A program made the position numbers and the translations under genes. The notes beneath the pieces were generated by a model, which was not told the origin of the DNA, did not search any database, and worked only from the letters and a program-made list of their open reading frames with translations. A stretch of DNA of 45,603 bases. Origin: a virus. Numbering within the stretch: the first letter of the stretch is position 1; each line of letters begins with the position of its first letter. The stretch lies in IMG/VR virus record IMGVR_UViG_3300049484_000302, positions 1 to 45,603 of that record, one strand, 5' to 3'. Of the stretch, positions 14,808-22,468 are shown one piece after another.

Positions 14808-15516
14808 GTCGTCACCCATCGTGCACCGCCCCAAGGGCACGAGGCAAGAAAAGCGCTGTTACTCATGTCGGGCCTCAAAATCGCTCGCTGAATTTTCGCG
14901 CTCGTCTGCACGCCCGGACGGGCTTCACGTCTATTGCAAAGCCTGTTGCTCGCAGAGAGCCAAGTCTCTGGCGGAGCGGAGACGCAAGAACAAGCCTCTC
15001 GTGCCCACGAGGAAACGGTGTGGTGATTGTGACCGCATGCGCGCCGCGAGCTGTTTTCATAAACGCGCACTGTCCCACGATGGGCTGGCACGACACTGTA
15101 AGGATTGTCGCCGCGCCTACATGAAAACCCCCGCTGTGCGCTTGCTCGCCACGAAGGCGCAGATGCGGCGTTATTATGCTCACCACGAGGAAGCAAAAAG
15201 GCGCGCGAGAGAGCGACACCGCTCCAAGATGCGCACCGATGCCAAGTATCGATCGAAAAAGCGTCGCGCTGGAAGAGCGGCGGCACAACGCTCCCGAAGC
15301 AAGACACTCGTGTCCGCTGATAACCAGAAGCGACGGGCGCGCCGTGCGTTAGCGACGGCCGTTGCCAACGGTTCCTTGTTCAAGCCAAAGAGCTGCCCCG
15401 TTTGCGCCTCCAGAAAGAACCAGATTGAGGCTCACCACCTCGATTACCAGCAGCCGCTAGTTGTCGAGTGGCTCTGCTCGCTGTGTCACGGAGAGAGGCA
15501 CCACAAGCACCTTTAG
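14806..15516 (+). CDS. HNH endonuclease-like protein with tandem zinc knuckles
   Basis: 236 residues. Two related zinc repeats (RCYSCRASKSLAEFSRS...YCKACC and RCGDCDRMRAASCFHK...HCKDCRRAY) precede a very basic linker. The C-terminal HNH-like core is CPVCASRKNQIEAHHLDY...WLCSLCHGERHH. HNH nucleases of this kind are often free-standing homing enzymes in phages. It is the only plus-strand gene in a 16-kb minus-strand run, ends tail-to-tail with its neighbour without a gap (TAGCTA), and overlaps the divergent ATG upstream. These signs suggest insertion. Confidence 0.7.
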   Translation: MSSPIVHRPKGTRQEKRCYSCRASKSLAEFSRSSARPDGLHVYCKACCSQRAKSLAERRRKNKPLVPTRKRCGDCDRMRAASCFHKRALSHDGLARHCKDCRRAYMKTPAVRLLATKAQMRRYYAHHEEAKRRARERHRSKMRTDAKYRSKKRRAGRAAAQRSRSKTLVSADNQKRRARRALATAVANGSLFKPKSCPVCASRKNQIEAHHLDYQQPLVVEWLCSLCHGERHHKHL

Positions 15517-15834
15517 CTACGGAACCCTCACCCATTCCAGGCCGCAGTGGGCGCACTTCACGTGCACGTGGCCGGCGCCACGGCTACATCGGCCAGCGCA
15601 GTCAGGGAAACTTCCCTTGTTCATGCCGCACGTCGGACAGGTGCCCGTGCCGCTGCTCAGCTTCTGCACGATGAAGCTCTCTCCGCTCTCGGATCCCGCC
15701 ATGGCCTGCAGCGCTCTGTAGCGTTCGAGCGCAGCACGAAGCGAGCGCAGCTCGGGGCGTGTCGAGTGACGCCCAATGAGCAGACCCGCGAAGAGCGCTG
15801 TGGCTGCCGCCCAGGTGACGAGCAACGCGGTCAT
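15517..15834 (-). CDS. Membrane-anchored zinc-ribbon protein
   Basis: 105 residues. N-terminal membrane helix (~3-22), a helical linker (ELRSLRAALERYRALQ), then two zinc knuckles: TCPTCGMNKG...CAGRC and VKCAHCGLEW. The zinc part would be cytoplasmic or lumenal depending on orientation. Coupled to the 15831 gene by overlap. Its stop abuts the inserted HNH gene. Function unknown. Confidence 0.65.
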   Translation of the reverse strand: MTALLVTWAAATALFAGLLIGRHSTRPELRSLRAALERYRALQAMAGSESGESFIVQKLSSGTGTCPTCGMNKGSFPDCAGRCSRGAGHVHVKCAHCGLEWVRVP

Positions 15835-16151
15835 TCCCCAGAAGCGTCTCCGTGCGCACCGTCCGCGCTCGCGTCGATGCCGCCATCCTCTGAGGTTTGC
15901 TCGCGCGAGCAGCGACAGCTGACGATCAGCCAGTGCATGTCCTTCCCGGTCGCGACTTTCCAGTCAACTTGAGCGCCTGGGGTGCACACCACGTCGCCGC
16001 CGGTGCCGGCCAGGTGGTCATACACGACCTCATCGCGGCATGGCTCAGGGCTACCGGTACGCCAGAGTAATCCGCTGAGCAGGGCGGTGCCCGTGATGAG
16101 CGCACAGGCGCTGGCACCCAGGGCGAGGTGGAACCAGAGCTTTTCTGCCAT
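15831..16151 (-). CDS. Small membrane-anchored cysteine protein
   Basis: 106 residues. A membrane helix (~8-30) precedes a probably exported domain with four cysteines (EPCRDE, VVCTPG, SCRCSRE) and an acidic tail. Starts 9 bases after an inferred -10 in the divergent control region shared with the sliding clamp gene. Unknown function; with the 15517 gene it forms a short membrane-protein operon. Confidence 0.6.
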   Translation of the reverse strand: MAEKLWFHLALGASACALITGTALLSGLLWRTGSPEPCRDEVVYDHLAGTGGDVVCTPGAQVDWKVATGKDMHWLIVSCRCSREQTSEDGGIDASADGAHGDASGE

Positions 16152-16160
16152 CGCTTCCGT

Positions 16161-16207
16161 ATACTACCAACGCTGCCATTGCTGTCAATGGGCGGACCTG
16201 CTATAGC
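16161..16207. promoter_or_regulatory. Divergent promoters with shared operator
   Basis: Plus strand: -35 TTGCTG (16179-16184), 17 bases, -10 TATAGC (16202-16207), ATG at 16215. Minus strand: -35 TTGACA (16188-16183), 16 bases, TAGTAT (16166-16161), ATG at 16151. Both -35 boxes fall in the inverted repeat CCATTG-CTGT-CAATGG, and GCTGCCA-TT-GCTGTCA (16172-16187) keeps the 9-bp period. One bound protein could block both directions. Confidence 0.65.
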
Positions 16208-16214
16208 CCGAGCT

Positions 16215-17330
16215 ATGCAGCTCACTGTACCCAAGGCTCCGTTTCTGGCAGCGCTCCAGCGCTGTGCCCCCGCCGCCGAGCAACATCGGCCTCACGCCAC
16301 CGCCGGCATGGTGCTTCTGACCGCTGCGGAGGGAAAGCTCGTGGTCTCCGCCACGAACCTCCAGCTCCTCATCGAGGACAAGCTGGGCGCTACGATCAAG
16401 AAGGCCGGCGACGTCGTGGTCTCGTGCCGCCGACTCACGGCGCTCGTTTCGGTGATGGGCGATACGCTCACCTTGTCGGTGGACAAGGACCACAAGCTCA
16501 AGCTCAGCTCGGGGGGTCAACGCAAGGCGCAGATCGCGGGCCTCGCTGCAGCCGACTACCCACAGCTCTCGCGCCCTGACGGGTTAACGGTCGTCGAGCT
16601 TCCCGCGGGTTCCCTACGCGCCGTGATCGAACAGGTCGAGCACGCCGCGGGCGACACCGACCGCGCGTTCCTGGACGGCGTGCTGGTCGAGTCTGCTGGT
16701 GGCGGCATCGACGCCGTGGCGCTCTGCTCCAGCCGTGTGGCTCACACGCGGCTGGCCGTCGCCTGTCCCGAGGGCTCCTGGTTCATTCCGCGCTACGCGA
16801 TCAAGCCGCTCTTGGGGATCTGTGGCTCCGGTGACGATGCGTCGGTGAGCTTCGCCGTCAGCGAGCAGCGTCACCTGTTTCTGCAGTCCGGCTCCGTGAG
16901 CATCGCGGCCGTGCTTCCGGCCGAGTCCTTCCCGCCCTGGCGCAAGATGCTGGATACGATGCAGCGTGAGCCCGTCGCGCGTGTCAGTGGATTGTTTCTG
17001 GGCAACGCGGTGCGCGCGGTGCTCGCCGCGGCCTCGCAGTCGGACGAGACCGTAGAGCTGAAGTTCGATGCTGAAGCCAAGTCGCTTGGGGTGGCCGTCC
17101 ACGACCTCGCGAGCGGCAACCACGCCGAGGACTCCATTCCATGTGCTCCGCTCGACCAGAGCCGCAGCTGTACGACGCGCGTCCAGGGCCGCTACCTCCA
17201 GTCCGCTCTCACCGCCGCCAACGGAGAGGTGACGCTCGAAGTGGCCTCCGTAGCGGACGGCGCGCCGCCGGCCTTGTTTCTCTCGACTGACGAAGGCTAC
17301 CTGTCGTTGATCATGCCCCTCGCAAAGTGA
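16215..17330 (+). CDS. dnaN: DNA polymerase III sliding clamp (beta subunit)
   Basis: 371 residues, the usual beta-clamp length. The N-terminus MQLTVPKAPFLAALQRCAPA, the KLVVSATNLQ segment, the AADYPQL segment and VQGRYLQSALTAA...LSLIMPL near the end match the three-domain clamp fold. Clamps encircle DNA and tether polymerase and other enzymes. No polymerase is seen in this window, so it probably recruits the host replisome to the element. It has its own promoter with almost no leader and heads the plus-strand group to 18348. Confidence 0.88.
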   Translation: MQLTVPKAPFLAALQRCAPAAEQHRPHATAGMVLLTAAEGKLVVSATNLQLLIEDKLGATIKKAGDVVVSCRRLTALVSVMGDTLTLSVDKDHKLKLSSGGQRKAQIAGLAAADYPQLSRPDGLTVVELPAGSLRAVIEQVEHAAGDTDRAFLDGVLVESAGGGIDAVALCSSRVAHTRLAVACPEGSWFIPRYAIKPLLGICGSGDDASVSFAVSEQRHLFLQSGSVSIAAVLPAESFPPWRKMLDTMQREPVARVSGLFLGNAVRAVLAAASQSDETVELKFDAEAKSLGVAVHDLASGNHAEDSIPCAPLDQSRSCTTRVQGRYLQSALTAANGEVTLEVASVADGAPPALFLSTDEGYLSLIMPLAK

Positions 17331-17337
17331 CCTCCCC

Positions 17338-17766
17338 ATGAGCAACATCGCATCGCACACCAAAGCAAACCAGGCCGTCGTGCGGTTCTGGATCTGGAAG
17401 CAGCGCACCGACGAGCGCGTCTACGTGTCCACTGCGGCGCCGGGACCGCGCGCCAGGGCGGGTTTGCGCGCTGACGGCTACAAGCTTTATGCCGTGGACG
17501 TGCGGCTGCCCGACGAAGCCTTCGTGCCCGAGCACGACGCCGTGCTCGAAGCAGGAGCGGAGCTGCTCGATGGCTCCCTGGTGCACGTCGGCGACCGCAT
17601 CGAGCTTACCGGACACTACGCAAACGATACCCAGACCGGCCACTGCTCTAGCGTCACAGGGATCTACATCGCGGTGCGCTGGGACAAGGACGGCATGGAG
17701 GGCTCGTACACTCCCAGTGCTTTCCGCGAGCTGGTCGCTTCGGGTCGCCTCAAGGTGAACCCGTGA
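17338..17766 (+). CDS. Small soluble protein, unknown
   Basis: 142 residues, ATG 8 bases after the clamp stop. Strand-rich with conserved-looking patches (VRFWIWKQRTDERVYVS, GYKLYAVDVRLPDEAFV, GSLVHVGDRIELTGHY). No cysteine cluster or membrane helix. The small beta-barrel-like VHVGDRIELTG stretch is suggestive of an SH3/KOW-type fold but not diagnostic. Overlaps the next gene by GTGA. Confidence 0.65.
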   Translation: MSNIASHTKANQAVVRFWIWKQRTDERVYVSTAAPGPRARAGLRADGYKLYAVDVRLPDEAFVPEHDAVLEAGAELLDGSLVHVGDRIELTGHYANDTQTGHCSSVTGIYIAVRWDKDGMEGSYTPSAFRELVASGRLKVNP

Positions 17767-18104
17767 GCACCAAGCGCATAGTGAAGAGTCGGCGGCGTCG
17801 CATGCCTCCGCGGCCGGAGCTGACCGATCCTTCGCGCGCTCTGCTCGTGCTGGCGTCCGATGTGCGTGGGCGCGTGACGCTTGCCGACGCAGCGGACGCT
17901 ACGAAGTCCGTGGAACTCAGCATCGTCTCCGAGCTGGTAGAGGACTCTCGTCGTTGGCGCGAGGACGGCCGCGTGGACACCTGCCTCGTCATGCTCACCG
18001 TGCAGCAGGGCAGCGAGGCCATCAGCACAGTGATCCTGCGCGCCGAATCGGCCAGGCTCTGGCTGCGCAACGCAAGCCGGCTGCTCGATGGCTACGAGGA
18101 CTGA
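17763..18104 (+). CDS. Small basic-N-terminus protein, unknown
   Basis: 113 residues from GTG (GTGA overlap with the preceding stop). A strongly basic N-terminus (TKRIVKSRRRRMPPRP) is followed by a soluble domain with DTCLVMLTVQQGSEAISTV. Might bind nucleic acid through its start. Part of the clamp operon, 4 bases before the next gene. No family recognised. Confidence 0.6.
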   Translation: MSTKRIVKSRRRRMPPRPELTDPSRALLVLASDVRGRVTLADAADATKSVELSIVSELVEDSRRWREDGRVDTCLVMLTVQQGSEAISTVILRAESARLWLRNASRLLDGYED

Positions 18105-18108
18105 GCCC

Positions 18109-18348
18109 ATGGCTGCGCGCAAAGCGTCTACCAAGGAACTGCCTGCTCCGCCTGTCGGCCCAGTGCGCTGGCGGGTGTCCATTCAGAGCGCCAGGAGCGC
18201 GGTCATCTTCATCCGGTACGAGAGCCACCACGTCCTGGCGCGCACAGCGTTCGACGCCTGGCGAGAGTCGCCGTTCTACAACCGTGGCTGCGCGTTCTCG
18301 GACGTGGTGTGCGAACAAGATTCCGAGACCGCCAAGAAAAGCAAGTGA
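18109..18348 (+). CDS. Small protein, unknown
   Basis: 79 residues from ATG at 18109, 4 bases after the previous stop. Central strand-like segment VRWRVSIQSARSAVIFIRYE, then HHVLARTAFDAWRESPF. Last gene of the clamp operon; it faces the minus-strand operon ending at 18373 across 24 bases that contain a short imperfect repeat but no clear terminator. Confidence 0.6.
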   Translation: MAARKASTKELPAPPVGPVRWRVSIQSARSAVIFIRYESHHVLARTAFDAWRESPFYNRGCAFSDVVCEQDSETAKKSK

Positions 18349-18372
18349 GCGAGAGCATCGCTACTGAGTGAG

Positions 18373-18615
18373 TCAGTATTCGACGCTGAGCATCAGCTCG
18401 ACGCTCGGGTGGCTGCTGCGCTCGTCGAGCACGTCGATGCGCAGGGCGTTGCGCTCGCAGAGCGGTTGCACCACGGCCACCAGCTCGGCCAGCGTTTGGA
18501 TCTCGCGCACCCAGTCGCCGCTCTCCGCGTCGAGCTTCCAGCCCGGAGGCAGCTGCTCGTCCTTCAGCTCGTACCGGCAGTCACCCACGGTGATGCCCTT
18601 CAACCAGATGCGCAT
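18373..18615 (-). CDS. Small protein, unknown
   Basis: 80 residues; AGGAAAA ribosome site 5 bases before ATG. Soluble, with DCRYELKDEQLPPGWKLD and a helical stretch LAELVAVVQPLCERNAL. Last of six minus-strand genes reading from 20160. No family recognised. Confidence 0.6.
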   Translation of the reverse strand: MRIWLKGITVGDCRYELKDEQLPPGWKLDAESGDWVREIQTLAELVAVVQPLCERNALRIDVLDERSSHPSVELMLSVEY

Positions 18616-18637
18616 GCCGGTTTTCCTAGCACAGCAC

Positions 18638-19150
18638 TCAGGTCATCGTCACGAACGGCGGCGACGAGAGCTTGACCTGCACGAAGCCCAGCAGGCCGGA
18701 CATCCGGATCGGATCCACCAGTTGCCACCGGAGCGTGTACGGGCTCACGCCCACCTTGCTGTTCACGGTGATCAGCATCAGCTCGTCCACCTCGCCGTTC
18801 TCGATGCGCGTCAGCGCTTCGAGCAAGATCTTGCGGCAGTTGGCGCGCTGCTGCTCGATGCTCGAACCCGGCAGCGAAGGCGGCACGAGGCGCAGCACGA
18901 CGCCACGCGGCTCCTCGGGGGCCGAGGCCGACGCCGGTGGCAGGCTCTCGGTGGCCACCTGCTGCTGTCGCACACAGACCTCACATGGCAACCCTTCCGT
19001 GAAGGGCCGGCTGCCGCACTTGGGGCACGACGGCGTTGGGCCTGTCTCCGCGCGGTACCCACAGTTCGAGCACGGCAAGCCAGGTGTGTACGCGCCCTCA
19101 CCGTCAAAGCCGTCCGCTGAAGATTTGCCGCACTCGGGACACTTGTTCAT
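18638..19150 (-). CDS. Protein with three zinc ribbons
   Basis: 170 residues from ATG at 19150. The first 60 residues hold repeated CxxC knuckles: KCPECGKS, PCSNCGYR, SCPKCGSR and PCEVCVRQ, enough for two zinc ribbons. An Ala/Pro/Ser linker leads to a C-terminal domain (~95-170) with RKILLEALTRIENGEVDELM and TLRWQLVDPIRMSGLLG. Coupled to the 19147 gene by ATGA. Likely a nucleic-acid or protein adaptor; unproven. Confidence 0.65.
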   Translation of the reverse strand: MNKCPECGKSSADGFDGEGAYTPGLPCSNCGYRAETGPTPSCPKCGSRPFTEGLPCEVCVRQQQVATESLPPASASAPEEPRGVVLRLVPPSLPGSSIEQQRANCRKILLEALTRIENGEVDELMLITVNSKVGVSPYTLRWQLVDPIRMSGLLGFVQVKLSSPPFVTMT

Positions 19151-19554
19151 GTCGTTGCCTTCCGTTTCATCAGGAGCGCGCAGCGCTGACAGAACGCGGC
19201 CCGCTTGTCCTTGGTCAGATCGACCGCTTCGAGCTTCACGTGCACGATACGCGGCCGGTAGAATTCTGGGAACGCCAGCGGCCACGTGCGCCCACCGCGC
19301 GTCACCTGGCCGTCGGCGTCCGTGAGCTGGGTGCGGTCGTCGCGGTTGTCCTCCCAGCCCTGCAGCTCCGCCAGTACCCAGCTCGTCGGGTGGTCCTTCT
19401 TGCGCCTGATGTTGCAGCCGTGCGGAGCCCTGCAGCGCTGTGCCGGCAACCCTGCCTCCCAGGCGTGGTTCTCGCCGCACTCGCCCTGGCACTCGCAGCG
19501 CGCACCGGCGCGCTTGATGAGCGCGCCTTCATGGTGGGGGTCGGGCTCGATCAT
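19147..19554 (-). CDS. Degenerate HNH-family zinc protein
   Basis: 135 residues. The pattern RCECQGECGENH...RCRAPHGCN followed after ~75 residues by AFCQRCALLMK parallels phage HNH proteins (usual core CQCxGxCGxxH ... VxLTxAHLxH ... CQRCHxxYD). Here the central histidines (AHL.H) are replaced (HVKLEAVDL) and the last CH is CA, so nuclease activity is doubtful. Both ends overlap neighbours (ATGA). More likely a zinc-binding relic or regulator. Confidence 0.5.
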   Translation of the reverse strand: MIEPDPHHEGALIKRAGARCECQGECGENHAWEAGLPAQRCRAPHGCNIRRKKDHPTSWVLAELQGWEDNRDDRTQLTDADGQVTRGGRTWPLAFPEFYRPRIVHVKLEAVDLTKDKRAAFCQRCALLMKRKATT

Positions 19555-19745
19555 GGCGCGCCCTGACGCCTCTTGGTCACAAGCCCACCCGGCATGCAGT
19601 CGCCCACGCGCACGTCGCGCTCGACGCACACGTGCACCTGGCCGATCTTTAGCGCCAGGTAGCACCCCAGGCAGCGTGTTGGGTCTCGCCAGGCATGCTC
19701 ACGGATCGGTTGCCCACAGGCCTTGCAGAGAAGCTGGTCCGTCAT
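19551..19745 (-). CDS. Small zinc-finger protein
   Basis: 64 residues from ATG at 19745 (ATGA overlap). LLCKACGQPIREHAWRDPTRCLGCYLAL forms a clear CxxC...CxxC zinc site; a second part (VHVCVERDVRVGDCMPGG) follows. Function unknown; one of several cysteine-rich genes in this operon. Confidence 0.65.
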   Translation of the reverse strand: MTDQLLCKACGQPIREHAWRDPTRCLGCYLALKIGQVHVCVERDVRVGDCMPGGLVTKRRQGAP

Positions 19746-19951
19746 TCGCTCCACCCTGTCCAGTCCTTGAGCTGCTTCGCCGTGAGCACCGCGCGGTCGT
19801 ACACGTAGCGCTCTTGAGGGTCGGCCTTCGGGCTCTCCGCGTTGAACTCGACCGCGTAGCCGTCAACAGCACGCGCGGTCACAGTGAGCTTCCCGCGCCA
19901 GCGCAGTCCCGGCGGGAGGTCGAGCTTGAGCGGGAAGAGTGAGCGACTCAC
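19742..19951 (-). CDS. Small beta-rich protein, unknown
   Basis: 69 residues from GTG at 19951 (GTGA overlap). Strand-like sequence LKLDLPPGLRWRGKLTVTAR and ERYVYDRAVLTAKQLKDWTG. No cysteine or membrane segment. Unassigned. Confidence 0.6.
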   Translation of the reverse strand: MSRSLFPLKLDLPPGLRWRGKLTVTARAVDGYAVEFNAESPKADPQERYVYDRAVLTAKQLKDWTGWSE

Positions 19952-20160
19952 GGCATCTTCTCCGTGATGGGCACGCGCTCCTGATCGTTCCACTGCGCGC
20001 GGTAGCCACGATGGTCGCCCTCGTGGCCCTGGCGCTTCACGCAGAACGTCGCTCCGTCGCCCACGGGACACACCGAAGGGCACTGCCTGCGCGAGCCGCT
20101 CACCATCAGCTCGGCGATGACCACCGAGGCGGCTGCCCGCTCTTTCTGTTGTGCTGCCAT
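19948..20160 (-). CDS. Small cysteine protein, first gene of minus operon
   Basis: 70 residues from ATG at 20160. Helical start (AAQQKERAAASVVIAELM) then RQCPSVCPVGDGATFCVKRQGHEGDHRGYRAQW, a Cys3-His pattern resembling short phage zinc proteins with CxxxxGHxGxH. Its start lies 8 bases past an inferred -10 (TAGCAT). It leads six overlapping genes to 18373. Confidence 0.6.
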   Translation of the reverse strand: MAAQQKERAAASVVIAELMVSGSRRQCPSVCPVGDGATFCVKRQGHEGDHRGYRAQWNDQERVPITEKMP

Positions 20161-20197
20161 TGACGGCAATGCTACCGTCCTAGGGACCGCTGCGCAA
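20154..20197 (-). promoter_or_regulatory. Promoter and operator of the 20160 operon
   Basis: Minus strand -35 TTGCGC (20197-20192), 17 bases, -10 TAGCAT (20174-20169), ATG at 20160. CATTG-ACGG-CAATG (20157-20170) has the same arms and spacer length as the operator at 16177-16192, and GCTGCCATTG is shared exactly. On the plus strand TTGACG...TAGGGA may serve the YqaJ gene, but its spacing (15) is short. Confidence 0.5.
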
Positions 20198-20256
20198 CTG
20201 GGACATTTCGTGACCGACCGCAGCTTGCCTCTGGGCTAGCTCGGGAACACGATGGG

Positions 20257-20296
20257 CAAAGAAAAAGGCGCCCCCAGGATCAGGACTGGGGGCGCC
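20257..20296 (-). terminator. Leftward rho-independent terminator
   Basis: Perfect 11-bp stem GGCGCCCCCAG / CTGGGGGCGCC (20267-20277, 20286-20296), 8-base loop, followed on the minus strand by TTTTTCTTTG. It points left, in the leader of the rightward YqaJ gene and upstream of the leftward operon, so it would stop antisense transcripts entering from the right. In rightward mRNA it would be a strong hairpin just before the start codon. Confidence 0.75.
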
Positions 20297-20314
20297 GTGA
20301 GACGGAGACTGACG

Positions 20315-21271
20315 ATGACGACCCAACGGATACCAGCGGTTTCGCGCGACGTCAACTTCCCTCTCGCTGTGCCCCTGGTCAGCGGCGACGGGGACCCGGC
20401 AAAGTGGCTCGAAGCGCGACGGCAGCTCATCACGGCCAGCGAGGTGCCAGCGGTGCTCGGGCTCGTGCCTGGCGCCCCACGGCTCTGGTACGAGAAGCGC
20501 GGCATGCTCGAACGCGAAGACCTCTCCGCGATCGAGGCTGTGCAGATGGGTCACGACCTCGAACCGGTCAACGCGCAGCTCTTCGCGCGCAAGACGCAGC
20601 GGCGTGTGCAGCGCTCGCAGATGCTCTACCGCTCGCGCGAGTACCCGTGGCTCGGCGCAACGCTCGACTACGCGCAGTGGGATGCCGCGCTCCACGGCGA
20701 CGACGCTGGTGTACTGGAGTGCAAGAGCACGGGCAACAAAGACAACTGGCCCGAGGACGGCGAACCCGCGACGCACTATCAGGCGCAGCTCCAGACGCAG
20801 CTCCTGGTCGTCGGCGCGAGCTGGGGATCACTCTCGGCGATCATCGGCAGCCCGACGATGCACCACCGACACCTCGACTATGAGAAGCACGATGGCTTCT
20901 GTGAGCTGGTGCTCGACAAGACCTACGCCTTCTGGAAGTCGATCGAAGACGGCAACCCGCCAGTCGATGGTTCCTGGGACACGAACGATGCGCTTCGGCA
21001 TCTCACTCTCGGCACGCTTGCTGGCACCACGACGCAGCTTCGCACCGAGGCGATCGAGTGGGCCGAGATGTGGCTCGAAGCGAAGAAGCTCATCGCTGAG
21101 ACCGAGAAGCAGAAGCTCTACTTCGAGAACCTGCTGATGACCGCGATCGGTTTGCACGACACGGCTGTGCTTCCCGACGGACGCGGGTTCACGTTCAAAG
21201 AGCAGCGCCGCAAGGGGTACACCGTGGAAGAGTCCTGGTACCGCGTGCTGCGCTTCAAGGACAAGTTCTAG
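20315..21271 (+). CDS. YqaJ/lambda-exonuclease-like recombinase nuclease
   Basis: 318 residues from ATG at 20315, after GGAGACTGACG; a longer start at 20252 would place a terminator hairpin inside the gene. PD-(D/E)xK features: LITASEVPAVLG, GHDLEPVNAQLF (Glu83), GATLDYA (Asp118), GVLECKST (Glu135, Lys137), HYQAQLQTQL (Gln157). These 5'-3' exonucleases resect double-stranded ends for annealing by RecT-type proteins, and recT follows 41 bases downstream. The C-terminal part (EWAEMWLEAKKLIAETEKQ) is a helical extension typical of phage members. Confidence 0.87.
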   Translation: MTTQRIPAVSRDVNFPLAVPLVSGDGDPAKWLEARRQLITASEVPAVLGLVPGAPRLWYEKRGMLEREDLSAIEAVQMGHDLEPVNAQLFARKTQRRVQRSQMLYRSREYPWLGATLDYAQWDAALHGDDAGVLECKSTGNKDNWPEDGEPATHYQAQLQTQLLVVGASWGSLSAIIGSPTMHHRHLDYEKHDGFCELVLDKTYAFWKSIEDGNPPVDGSWDTNDALRHLTLGTLAGTTTQLRTEAIEWAEMWLEAKKLIAETEKQKLYFENLLMTAIGLHDTAVLPDGRGFTFKEQRRKGYTVEESWYRVLRFKDKF

Positions 21272-21312
21272 GCCCTTGCGGGCCTGTTTCAAACCGAACG
21301 GAGACGAAGACA

Positions 21313-22302
21313 ATGGCAAATCTGACGACCCAAATGAACGACTTTCGCAGCGTGCTTCTGAAGATGAAGGACCAGATCGCGCTCGCGCTTCCCAAGCACA
21401 TGGACCGCGACCGGCTCCTGCGCGTGGTGCTCACCACGGTGCAGCGCACGCCCGCCATCCTGAGCTGCACGCAGCACAGTGTGCTCGCCGCGATCATGCA
21501 GTCGGCGCAGCTCGGCCTGGAGCCCGACTCGACGCTCGGCCACTGCTACCTGATCCCCTACGGCAACCACTGCCAGTTGATCATTGGCTACAAGGGCCTC
21601 ATCGAGCTGGCGCGGCGCTCCGGCGTCGTGTCGTCCGTGCGCGCTCACATCGTGCAGGCCGGCGACCTCTTCGAGTACGAGCTGGGGCTCACTCCGAAGC
21701 TCCGTCACGTGCCCCAGGACGTGCTGGAGCTGAACGACCGGCAGCAGCGCGAGAAGATCTTGGGCGCGCTCGGCAACGTGAACCCGAACATGCTCGTCGC
21801 GGCCTACGCGGTCATCGACCTCAAGGACGGCGGCCAGCACTTCGAGGTCGTCACCAAGAGCTTCGTGGATCGCATCCGAGCGGTGAGCCAGTCCGGCCGG
21901 AGCGCATCGAGTCCTTGGGCAACCTGGGAAGATCAGATGTGGCGCAAGACGGCCATCAAGCAAGGCCTCAAGTACGTTCCACTGAGCCCCGAAGACAAGC
22001 TTTCGACGGCACTGCAGGCCGACGAGCGGACGTTCGTGGACTTCTCCCAGACCGGCGAGCTGGTCAGCCTGGAAGCGCCCACCGCTAGCGCGCTCGACAG
22101 CGTGGTGGCCAACGCCGCTGGCACAACGGCGCCGAGCAACGGCAACGGACAGTCGCTGCTCACGCCGGTGACTCCCGGCGCACCGAAGACGCGCCGGCCA
22201 CGCTCGCGCGTCGCGCAGCCGCAGGCCCCCGAAGGTTCCGCTTCGGAAGCAGAAGCGGACTCCAAGCCGGCCGAGACCGATCCCGAGCTAGAAAACGCCT
22301 GA
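21313..22302 (+). CDS. recT: RecT single-strand annealing protein
   Basis: 329 residues. The N-terminal two thirds carry the RecT pattern: LRVVLTTVQRTPAILSC, IMQSAQLGLEPDSTLGHCYL, YGNHCQLIIGYKGLIELAR and, later, MWRKTAIKQGLKYVPLS. The tail (~245-329) is Ala/Pro/Ser-rich and variable. RecT binds resected strands and anneals them to homologues, working with the adjacent YqaJ nuclease. GGAGACGAAGACA precedes ATG. A terminator follows at 22323, ending this two-gene unit. Confidence 0.92.
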   Translation: MANLTTQMNDFRSVLLKMKDQIALALPKHMDRDRLLRVVLTTVQRTPAILSCTQHSVLAAIMQSAQLGLEPDSTLGHCYLIPYGNHCQLIIGYKGLIELARRSGVVSSVRAHIVQAGDLFEYELGLTPKLRHVPQDVLELNDRQQREKILGALGNVNPNMLVAAYAVIDLKDGGQHFEVVTKSFVDRIRAVSQSGRSASSPWATWEDQMWRKTAIKQGLKYVPLSPEDKLSTALQADERTFVDFSQTGELVSLEAPTASALDSVVANAAGTTAPSNGNGQSLLTPVTPGAPKTRRPRSRVAQPQAPEGSASEAEADSKPAETDPELENA

Positions 22303-22322
22303 GCGCGGTTGCTACCACCCAG

Positions 22323-22357
22323 AAAGGGCGCGCAGCTTTTTCTTGCGTGCCCTTTTT
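22323..22357 (+). terminator. Rho-independent terminator after recT
   Basis: Stem AAAGGGCGCGCA / TGCGTGCCCTTT (22323-22334 and 22344-22355, one mismatch), 9-base loop, followed by TT then CGG; the stem's T-run and the trailing T's give TTTTT. It ends transcription of the YqaJ-RecT pair before the replication operon. Confidence 0.7.
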
Positions 22358-22405
22358 CGGTGTGACCCTGCGCACCTGCGACACGTCCCTCCGGCGACGC
22401 ATTCA

Positions 22406-22448
22406 GAAACGATCGTTTCGATCTTGCCCTTTCTATGTTGGATATAGT
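22406..22448 (+). promoter_or_regulatory. Operator palindrome and promoter of replication operon
   Basis: Perfect 14-bp palindrome GAAACGATCGTTTC (22406-22419) lies upstream of a good -10, TATAGT (22443-22448). The -35 is weak (around GATCTT, 22420-22425), suggesting activation or repression at the palindrome. The ribbon-helix-helix gene starts 20 bases later, so autoregulation is plausible. Confidence 0.5.
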
Positions 22449-22468
22449 AGTCGCAGAGATCCACGATC

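Noticed and set aside
20252-20314. Upstream start for the YqaJ gene at 20252
   Set aside because: It would put a terminator-grade hairpin within the coding start, and a better ribosome site precedes 20315.
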